A DNA stretch of 64,000 nt from Bacteroides faecium. Its GTDB lineage: Bacteria; Bacteroidota; Bacteroidia; Bacteroidales; Bacteroidaceae. The DNA is taken from contig NZ_CP050831.1 of the NCBI RefSeq assembly GCF_012113595.1, positions 2,976,001 through 3,040,000 on the forward strand, written 5' to 3'. The position numbers and the translations under genes were made by a program. The notes below the pieces were generated by a model. It was given only the letters and a program-made list of their open reading frames with translations, did no database searches and was not told the origin of the DNA. Every line of letters begins with the position of its first letter. Within the stretch, counting starts at the first letter, position 1. Below, piece by piece: positions 37,030 through 44,269 of the stretch.

Positions 37030-37803
37030 ATGAGAAAAGTATTTGTATCAATGGCGTTGGCGGTACTTGCATTGGGAAGCCAGGCGCAAGTTTTGAAGAA
37101 TGACCTGTTGAAAGGTTATAAGGTAGGTGATACTTTGGAGAAAACGGTTTATGATGATAAACGGGCTCCTATTAACGTAGATACCTGGTGCGGCGGCTTT
37201 ACAGCCAAACCGGTCGAAGGAGTGGTAAGTCCTACTGTCGGAAAGGCTCTGTCTTATGCAGGGTATAATGAAGCGGGATTATCTATTAATTTTGGTTTTC
37301 CACAAGGTGTGAAAGGTTCCCGCATCAGTGCGTATTCCTTAGTTGAATCTGGGAAAGTGTATTCCAAAGGAACTTATTATCTGGCTTGTTTGGTGAATTT
37401 TGCTAAGGTCGGTTCAAGCAATTTGGCGGACTTTTTGGCAGCAAGTGCCAGTTATGTCGGTGGCGGAAATCGTGGACAGGTATATGTCAGACGCGAAGGA
37501 AATGATAAAATCAAATTTGCTGTCGGCTTGCTGAAAGAACGTAACGAGGCTCCTATGGTATATGATTATAATACAACGCATCTGCTCGTATTGAAAGTTG
37601 ATTATGACAAGAACGAGGTTTCTTTATTCGTTGACCCCGAATTAGGTCAGAATGAACCGAAAGCCGATGCAGTGGCAGTTGGTGAAGAAGGTGCTTTGAA
37701 AGCTGGTCTGAAAGCTATCTCATTTAGAAACCGTAGTGGTTTCAAGGGAAATATCGGTAGTTTTCGCTTTGCGAAAGACTGGGCTGGTGCTATAGGAAAA
37801 TAA
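37030..37803 (+). CDS. Secreted protein of unknown function, concanavalin/LamG-like pattern
   Basis: 257 residues with a signal peptide (ALGSQAQ). Beta-rich with a pattern seen in LamG/concanavalin-type domains (GTYYLACLVNFAKV, YNTTHLLVLKVDYDKNEVSLFVDPELG in pieces, FRNRSGFKGNIGSFRFAKDW). No catalytic motif recognised. Last gene before the strong terminator at 37829, so a member of the fimbrillin-CE12 operon. It could be a carbohydrate-binding protein; this is inference from fold-like pattern and context only. Confidence 0.6.
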   Translation: MRKVFVSMALAVLALGSQAQVLKNDLLKGYKVGDTLEKTVYDDKRAPINVDTWCGGFTAKPVEGVVSPTVGKALSYAGYNEAGLSINFGFPQGVKGSRISAYSLVESGKVYSKGTYYLACLVNFAKVGSSNLADFLAASASYVGGGNRGQVYVRREGNDKIKFAVGLLKERNEAPMVYDYNTTHLLVLKVDYDKNEVSLFVDPELGQNEPKADAVAVGEEGALKAGLKAISFRNRSGFKGNIGSFRFAKDWAGAIGK

Positions 37804-37828
37804 TAGGATAGATAAATCTGTTAAAAAG

Positions 37829-37869
37829 AAGAGGGGGAAAGTTGCATTGCAGGCAACTTTCCCCCTCTT
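37829..37869 (+). terminator. Strong rho-independent terminator
   Basis: A perfect 17-bp stem (37829-37845 with 37853-37869, containing AGGGGGAAAGTTGC) with a 7-nt loop, 25 bases after the stop at 37803. It ends the 32168-37803 operon. Confidence 0.85.
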
Positions 37870-37909
37870 TGAATAATGGCAGACTTTTTATTTTCCATAT
37901 ACATTAAGA

Positions 37910-38203
37910 CTACTGCCTATCTTGCAATTCACGTAATACATCATTTATAATATAGGTGTCACTCATTAGATGCAGACCGTAGCGGGAATCGTGTAACATG
38001 GCGCATACATTTGTTTCATAAAACAGATTTAATGCCCGTTCCGGGCTTATCTCCAATCGGGTTGATAATAATAGGATGATGCGGCTCTCTAAACGTCGGC
38101 GCATTTCCATAGGAGAAATTCCCATTTCTCGTGCTCCAGCTTCTATTGCCATGACTGCAAAGTGAATCTTTCCACTTTCTAGGATATCCGGTTGTTTATA
38201 CAT
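37910..38203 (-). CDS. Small DUF3791-like protein
   Basis: 97 residues, no signal peptide. The pattern FAVMAIEAGAREMGISPMEMRRRL, then YETNVCAMLHDSRYGLHLMSDTYIINDVLREL in parts, resembles the DUF3791 family of small cytoplasmic proteins of unknown role, often found as stand-alone genes or near toxin-antitoxin-like genes. No partner DUF3990-like gene is seen here. It lies between two transcription units and does not share the pectin theme. Confidence 0.6.
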   Translation of the reverse strand: MYKQPDILESGKIHFAVMAIEAGAREMGISPMEMRRRLESRIILLLSTRLEISPERALNLFYETNVCAMLHDSRYGLHLMSDTYIINDVLRELQDRQ

Positions 38204-38286
38204 AAGCGTTAAAATTCAGTTTATGAACAAAGATACTTGATGGCAGGAAATAAACAACATTGCCGGAACTTTTACTTGTATATACA

Positions 38287-38325
38287 AGTAAAAGTCCTCA
38301 AAGCTACCGCCCGAGGACTTTTACT
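38287..38325 (-). terminator. Terminator of SusC-SusD operon overlapping a 28-bp palindrome
   Basis: A 13-bp stem (38287-38299 with 38313-38325) with a 13-nt loop lies just downstream of the SusD stop on the minus strand. Its distal arm overlaps a perfect 28-bp palindrome at 38268-38295 (ACTTTTACTTGTATATACAA and its mirror). The two structures share nine bases and cannot form together. Confidence 0.65.
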
Positions 38326-38366
38326 ACTAACCTTCAAACAAATTTATAAATAGTAATCTGTCACGC

Positions 38367-39971
38367 TTAATTATATCCTTTGTTCTGTTCATACAGTCCT
38401 TCTTTTACCTTCATCTGTGAATCGGGTATCGGATAGATGTATGAGTCTTTAGTGACCTGTTTGTACATTTCGTATGTCTCCGGTTTGGTAATAACGTCAT
38501 TTGCATCAGAACCATTGCGTTTGAACATATCCTGTAATACGGATACATATCGGTTTTGACGTACCAGGTCATGCCAGCGAATTCCTTCGGATGCCAGTTC
38601 ACGGCGGCGTTCAATATCTACAGAATCTGCGAAATTCTCAATTGTAATATCATCATCCAAAGCATCCAATCCGGCACGTGTCCGAATCTTGTTCACCATT
38701 TCTTTGCCTTTGCCGGTAGGCCCTGCGATTTCAGCATACATCAACATTACGTCTTCTAGGCGGATGAGCGGATAATTGATAGGGAAATAAGTACGGTCGG
38801 CAATCTGGCCGTCGATATCCTCATATCCCAAAAGTTTACGTTTCATCTTATGCTCGAAGAATTTAAGGAAGAAATCACCACCGGTATAGGGAGTTCCGTC
38901 TTCATCTATGAATTCTGTTGTATTGATAGTTCCGGCACAACGCTTGTCAATGAACGCTCCCTCTTCGTTGGTTTGCTTGAAGATAGCATCCAATTGGTTT
39001 TCACACCATATTCTGTTTCCAGACATTGCTATATTCGTGTATGAGTCGTTAACTGCCGGTACGGAATTGAAGACCATAGGATTGCCGTAGTTTTTGGCTG
39101 CAATATACTGGATTTCGAAAATATGATATTTATTATCATTGTCGCTAATCCATATCTTAATCCATTCATCGGACGTACTAGCCCAATATTTATTATTGGC
39201 AAAGGCATAGTCAATCACTTCACTGAATAATTCTTCGGCTAATGCTTTTTTAGATGTATCCTGTACGGGGTATCCCGCCATTGTCAAGTAGACACGACCT
39301 AATAAGGATTTTGCGGCAGCCAGTGTAGCGCGTCCGGCTGAAGCACCGTTTCCTAAATAATTCAGTGGAGTATCTACCAGTTTCTTTACTGCATCTTCCA
39401 AGTCCGGAACAATTGCTGTTTCATAGACGTCTACGGGTTCGGACTGCTTGATAGCCATTGCTTCATTGACAGATACCGGCTCCAGCACGATAGGGATACG
39501 TCCGAAGTAACGTACTAAGTCGAAATAAGCGAGTGCTCTCAGGAATTTGGCCTCACCGATAAATTGGTTTTTAATATCTTCTGAAGAGAAAGCTACCTCT
39601 TCTGTTTTGCTAAGGAACATATTCGCACGCGCTACAATCTCGTATAAATCATTCCAAGCACCCGAAAGAGTACTTAAAGTAGAAATATTCGGATTGAATG
39701 TTCCTATATCAATATAGTCACGTTGCTTATCCGTTGTTTTATCCGTCCATGCATTGTCCGAACGAACTTCGGACATAAGCCAGGAATAGTCCGAAATAGG
39801 GAGCAGGCCGTTGTAGATACCAATCAGTGCTTGTTCCATTTCACCTGGAGTTGAATAGAAGTAATCCGTGGTACGCGTGTCGTTAGGCTCTACTTCCAAC
39901 CAGCTTTCACATGAGGACAGTGCTAATGTCAGAGCCAATCCCCCACTTATAAGATATTTATATAGTTTCAT
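38367..39971 (-). CDS. SusD/RagB-like nutrient-binding outer-membrane lipoprotein
   Basis: 534 residues; lipoprotein signal (LALSSC). SusD hallmarks: EVEPNDTRTTDYFYSTPGEMEQALIGIYNG in parts, FLRALAYFDLVRYFGRIPIV, AAKSLLGRVYLTMAGYP, YPLIRLEDVMLMYAEI, RRRELASEGIRWHDLVR and the ending YPIPDSQMKVKEG. Cognate partner of the SusC directly upstream (gap 15 bases). It delivers glycan to that barrel at the cell surface. Confidence 0.94.
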   Translation of the reverse strand: MKLYKYLISGGLALTLALSSCESWLEVEPNDTRTTDYFYSTPGEMEQALIGIYNGLLPISDYSWLMSEVRSDNAWTDKTTDKQRDYIDIGTFNPNISTLSTLSGAWNDLYEIVARANMFLSKTEEVAFSSEDIKNQFIGEAKFLRALAYFDLVRYFGRIPIVLEPVSVNEAMAIKQSEPVDVYETAIVPDLEDAVKKLVDTPLNYLGNGASAGRATLAAAKSLLGRVYLTMAGYPVQDTSKKALAEELFSEVIDYAFANNKYWASTSDEWIKIWISDNDNKYHIFEIQYIAAKNYGNPMVFNSVPAVNDSYTNIAMSGNRIWCENQLDAIFKQTNEEGAFIDKRCAGTINTTEFIDEDGTPYTGGDFFLKFFEHKMKRKLLGYEDIDGQIADRTYFPINYPLIRLEDVMLMYAEIAGPTGKGKEMVNKIRTRAGLDALDDDITIENFADSVDIERRRELASEGIRWHDLVRQNRYVSVLQDMFKRNGSDANDVITKPETYEMYKQVTKDSYIYPIPDSQMKVKEGLYEQNKGYN

Positions 39972-39986
39972 AGTTTCTTTCTTTTA

Positions 39987-42900
39987 TTAGAATGTAACAT
40001 TAACTCCTAAAGTAATAACCCGTGCTTGCGGATATGAACCGTAATCATAGTCACCGCTCGAACCGGCGTTGTTCGCTTCCGGTGAGAAACCACCGTCGTA
40101 CTTGTCCCACATCAGTAGATTTTCGCCTGATAAGTAAACACGTGCATTCTGTATGAACTTCTTTTTGAATGGAAGGCGATAGCCTAATGTGATGTTCTTT
40201 ATTTTGATGAAGTCGGTACTATATAACCAACGGCTGTCATAGAACTGTCCTGTATTGGCATTGTCGATACCCGGAGTTTTACCGTCACCCGGTTCAGCTT
40301 CCGATTTCCACATGTTTTTCCAGTGTGAAAGTACGTTGCCGTTGGCTCCCATACCCGGTCTGTCCATTGCACGTCCCAGTACTCCGTAGATATGTCCGCC
40401 CGTTTGTCCTGTAATCAGGATAGATAGGTCAAAGTTCTTGTACTTGAAGGTGTTTGTCATACCGAAAGTATAGTCCGGGTCGGGTTTACCCATTAAGGTA
40501 CGGTCGCCGTCATTGATAACTCCGTCACCGTTTGCGTCCCGATAGCGAACGTCACCCACTTTGGTGTTTTGCATTACAGGATATTTCTTTAAGTCAGCCT
40601 GTGTCTGGTAAACCCCGACAGCATCATACATGAAGAAAGACCTTAAAGGTTCTCCCACCATAAATACCTGTGTCGTACTGTCGTATCCTGTAAATACAGT
40701 ACTGTTATCATCTCCCAAACTAAGTACTTTATTCTGATTGTAAGAAACGTTCAGAGAAGTAGTCCACTTCAATTTTCCTGTAAGATTCTGTGTTGTCACT
40801 TCCAGTTCGAAACCCTTGTTGCGGATAGAACCGATGTTTCCCCATGCTTTGGTGAAGCCGAGCAATGCGGGAACAGTCACTTGATACAGCAGGTCTTTGG
40901 TTGTCTTTACATAATAGTCGGCAGAGATAAAGATACGGTTTTTGAATAATCCCATATCGAAAGCAACGTTCCAACTTTCAGTCTTTTCCCAGCCGAGGTC
41001 GGGATTGGCGAGTGAGGTCGGCGCAAAACCGTTGATGATGGTACCGGATGAATAATTGGCGCTGCTTAATTTAGCAAGGGCTGTATTTGTCGGGATGGAG
41101 TTATTACCATTTGCTCCCCAACTGGCACGCAACTTCAATGAGTTCATAACGAAATCTTTCGGCCAGAACTTCTCGTTTGAAATACGGTAAGCACCGGAAA
41201 CGGCAGGGAATACACCCCAACGGTTCGCTTTGCCGAAACGGGAAGAACCATCGCGGCGGATGCTTGCCGTCAACAGGTAACGGTCGTCATATTCGTATTG
41301 TACACGTCCGAAGTAAGACATTAGTCGGGAAGGAGTAGATAGCGATGCAGAGGCGGCTGTCAATACAACATCTGCCATATCGAATACTTCCAACGAGTTG
41401 TCAGGAAATTGGGTGGCACTTAATTTGCTGGAAGAACCGCTGGAGCTTTCCATTGAGTAACCTGCCATTGCACCGACAGTATGCTTGCCGAATGTTTTGT
41501 CATAATGCAGAATAGACTGAAGAAGGAATTTGTTGCTGCGTGATTCGGAGCGGCTTGCGGTTGTTTTGTATCCTTCACTGTCGGCTCTGTATTTGGTGAC
41601 ACTGCTTGGAATAAACGAACGGCTTTGAGTACTGCTGAAATTATATGAACCGGTGACTTCGGCTTTGAGTCCGTTCCATATGTCCGCTTTGACATAGGCT
41701 GCCGAATTGAGCCGGACACTTTCACCGTGATTGGTCACTTCTTCCATATAAGCAATCGGGCTAATCTTACTGGAGCTAGTCCACCAATAATAGCCGTGTG
41801 AACCTGAACCTGTATGGATGCCGTCTTCCGGTTCAGCTAGCGGAGCCATAGTCAATACGTTGGTAGCTTGGCGGTCTTTACCGTCTACACGTCCGCCTTC
41901 GCTCCAGTTGGCTGAAGGAGCCAAGTTCACTCCGACAGTAATCCGGTTGGATATTTTAGACTCTACATTAGCGCGGAAGTTCAGACGTTTGTAATTGCTT
42001 TCGATAGCAATACCTTGTTGGTCTGTGTATCCTAAAGATACACGATACTTTGTGTTACCACGACCGCTGGAAAGAGATAATTGATAATTCTGTATCGGAG
42101 CCAGGCGGAAGAATTCGTCCTGCCAGTCAATTAACTGAAGATTTCCGTAGCCGGGTTCTGACCATCGAGGGTCATTCAAGTAGTAAGTGTTACCTTTCCC
42201 ACCCATTATTGCCAGGCGGGTGGCAAAATCATCATCAACAGTTGCCCCCTTACTTCCATATTGGGAAATATATCTGTTATTATTATAAGCGGTACGGAAC
42301 TCAATCCATTCTTCCGGTGACAGCACATCTACTTTTCTCTCCAATGACTGGATACCGAATGAAGCCTGGAACTGCACTCTGACCTTATCATCCGCACCGG
42401 CTTGCTTGGTAGTAATCAAAACTACACCGTTGGCACCACGCGAACCATAAATAGCGGATGACGAAGCATCTTTCAAGACTTCGATAGATTGTATATCTCC
42501 GGGGTTGAGGCTGCCGAGGTCATCAACGGGAATACCGTCCACTACATATAAAGGAGTGGCGTCCGCATTGATAGAAGCGGCTCCACGCACACGAATCTGC
42601 AATTCGGAACCCGGTTCGCCGGTCGTGCTGCGCACTTCCACACCTGCCAGTTGTCCTTGTAGGGAAGCAGCGATGTTTGTCGATGCCCGGTCTTCCAGCT
42701 TTTCGGCGTTCACTTTGGCGATAGCACCGGTCACGTTTCCTTTCTTGGCGCTACCGTATCCGATAGCCACAACCTCGTCCAACGCGATAGCAGATTCCGT
42801 CAGCTTGATTTGGAGCGTTTTATCAGTGATTGTTACAGTTTGAGTATTATATCCGATAAAGGATACTTCCAGCAGTTTGGAACCTTTGGGAGCGGAGAGT

Positions 42901-43118
42901 ACGAATTTTCCGTCTAAATCGGTAATGGTACCTTTGGCGGTTCCTTTCACCATGACGTTTGCACCGATAATCGGTTCATCTTTCTCATCTACCACTACAC
43001 CTGTCACTGTCCGGTTCTGTGCGAACGACAGGGTAGATTGTACTACGAACAGAGTTGTCAGAAGAAGATATTGTATCTTTCTTCCCAAACTGCCATTTCC
43101 ATGCAAAATGTTTTTCAT
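39987..43118 (-). CDS. SusC/RagA-like TonB-dependent outer-membrane transporter
   Basis: 1043 residues; signal peptide (STLSFAQ), carboxypeptidase-regulatory-like domain at about 35-110 (VTGVVVDEKDEPIIGANVMV), plug at about 115-235 (VAIGYGSAKKGNVTGAIAKV, YVVDGIPVDDLGSLNPGDI, VLKDASSSAIYGSRGANGV) and a barrel ending ARVITLGVNVTF. A complete, conventional SusC, the fourth SusC-type gene in the window. Its promoter carries the HTCS motif (43196-43239), so unlike the pair at 4980-14892 it is controlled without a DNA switch. Confidence 0.95.
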   Translation of the reverse strand: MKNILHGNGSLGRKIQYLLLTTLFVVQSTLSFAQNRTVTGVVVDEKDEPIIGANVMVKGTAKGTITDLDGKFVLSAPKGSKLLEVSFIGYNTQTVTITDKTLQIKLTESAIALDEVVAIGYGSAKKGNVTGAIAKVNAEKLEDRASTNIAASLQGQLAGVEVRSTTGEPGSELQIRVRGAASINADATPLYVVDGIPVDDLGSLNPGDIQSIEVLKDASSSAIYGSRGANGVVLITTKQAGADDKVRVQFQASFGIQSLERKVDVLSPEEWIEFRTAYNNNRYISQYGSKGATVDDDFATRLAIMGGKGNTYYLNDPRWSEPGYGNLQLIDWQDEFFRLAPIQNYQLSLSSGRGNTKYRVSLGYTDQQGIAIESNYKRLNFRANVESKISNRITVGVNLAPSANWSEGGRVDGKDRQATNVLTMAPLAEPEDGIHTGSGSHGYYWWTSSSKISPIAYMEEVTNHGESVRLNSAAYVKADIWNGLKAEVTGSYNFSSTQSRSFIPSSVTKYRADSEGYKTTASRSESRSNKFLLQSILHYDKTFGKHTVGAMAGYSMESSSGSSSKLSATQFPDNSLEVFDMADVVLTAASASLSTPSRLMSYFGRVQYEYDDRYLLTASIRRDGSSRFGKANRWGVFPAVSGAYRISNEKFWPKDFVMNSLKLRASWGANGNNSIPTNTALAKLSSANYSSGTIINGFAPTSLANPDLGWEKTESWNVAFDMGLFKNRIFISADYYVKTTKDLLYQVTVPALLGFTKAWGNIGSIRNKGFELEVTTQNLTGKLKWTTSLNVSYNQNKVLSLGDDNSTVFTGYDSTTQVFMVGEPLRSFFMYDAVGVYQTQADLKKYPVMQNTKVGDVRYRDANGDGVINDGDRTLMGKPDPDYTFGMTNTFKYKNFDLSILITGQTGGHIYGVLGRAMDRPGMGANGNVLSHWKNMWKSEAEPGDGKTPGIDNANTGQFYDSRWLYSTDFIKIKNITLGYRLPFKKKFIQNARVYLSGENLLMWDKYDGGFSPEANNAGSSGDYDYGSYPQARVITLGVNVTF

Positions 43119-43195
43119 GTTAATATCTCTAAGTGATTAAATTAGTAAATAATGGAAGATGCAGACACGGTTTACTGTTTGTCTGACTTCCTCTG

Positions 43196-43239
43196 CAAAG
43201 GAAGCGTATTAGAAGAAATTACGCTCAAGTATTCGTACG
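43196..43239 (-). promoter_or_regulatory. Promoter and HTCS operator of SusC-SusD
   Basis: On the minus strand CGTAC starts at 43239, 36 bases before a -7-like box TTCCTTTG (43203 to 43196, which departs from TAnnTTTG at the second base). It is preceded by TACATCTTTTC, shared with the GH2 promoter. A second pair of GTAC half-sites 20 bases apart lies further upstream within 43281-43312. Confidence 0.65.
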
Positions 43240-43323
43240 GAAAAGATGTATTTTCATACTGATTGCAGAAAAACACACCCGGTATTTGTACGCTACCCCC
43301 TATGAAAGTACAATATAGCCATT

Positions 43324-44202
43324 TCAGCGAAGTGCCTTTATCCGTTCGTACATCTGCTTGCCCAAATATTCGGCCGAATTTTGGTTGAAATGCAAACGGT
43401 CGCCCATTAATTCCGCGTCGGACATGTCTATCAGATAGGCATTCTTATCCTCTTTGGCAAAGCGTTTCATGGCGTCTTCCACCTCACTGCCATACTGCTT
43501 GTTCTTCCTGGCTACCGTACCGAAGATAAACGGAAGCTTGGAATAATCTTTTCCGGTCTTTTCGCTTAAATGATTGCGCACATAGGTCACTACCGCTTTC
43601 AGGTTCTCGTAATATTTATCTCCATAAGCATGGTCACTTTCTCCCTGGTGCCACAGGAATGCGTCAATCTGATAACCGTTTTTCAACTTGGATAATGTAT
43701 GGTCGATGCAACCGTCTATGTCATTGATAAAAGACAGGAGCAATGAACGCCCTTTCTGGCTGGTCGCCACGTTATTCGCCAACCATTCAGGATTTGCCGA
43801 CCAGTGGACTGATTTGTCCGAAGTAGTGGAAGGCTCGATGGAAGTTCCGCCGATAGCCCATTTGATAACGTAGAAAGGTTCCTGCCACAGTTGTTCCAGC
43901 CAATAATAAGTGATAGCGTCATATCCCCAAGTGGTAGGCTTGGCTCTTCTTTTACTTTTAGGCCAAAAAGGGCGGAACTTTCCGTCTGTACGGTTCTGCG
44001 CAATTCTGCAATACTTGTAAGCGCCGGTCGTGAAAGCCGTGTCCGTTGCCATAGCTTTGATATAATCCGGCAAGCGGTCGTTGGGTACGCGTCCGTCCGT
44101 GTTCGATTGTCCGGCAGTGATAATCACGTGCGCAGGCTCATTATTGCCTGCCATGCAGTTACAACTGCATGCAAATATTAAAAGGATTATAAAATTCTTC
44201 AT
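43324..44202 (-). CDS. SASA/DUF303-type carbohydrate esterase (CE6-like), secreted
   Basis: 292 residues; signal with a possible lipobox (FACSCNC). The SGNH-type esterase family that includes sialate O-acetylesterases and CE6: nucleophile in ITAGQSNTDGR, second block WAIGGTSI, third WHQGESDHAYG and the distal Asp-x-x-His in GDRLHFNQNS. All four catalytic blocks are intact. A role in removing acetyl groups from pectin or its side chains is inferred from context. It lies 67 bases after GH2 on the same strand and is probably the second gene of that unit. Confidence 0.88.
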   Translation of the reverse strand: MKNFIILLIFACSCNCMAGNNEPAHVIITAGQSNTDGRVPNDRLPDYIKAMATDTAFTTGAYKYCRIAQNRTDGKFRPFWPKSKRRAKPTTWGYDAITYYWLEQLWQEPFYVIKWAIGGTSIEPSTTSDKSVHWSANPEWLANNVATSQKGRSLLLSFINDIDGCIDHTLSKLKNGYQIDAFLWHQGESDHAYGDKYYENLKAVVTYVRNHLSEKTGKDYSKLPFIFGTVARKNKQYGSEVEDAMKRFAKEDKNAYLIDMSDAELMGDRLHFNQNSAEYLGKQMYERIKALR

Positions 44203-44269
44203 GATAGAAATATGATATGTTGGAAAAACTAATACCTGTTGAAAAAACTAATACCTGTTGAAAACTGAT

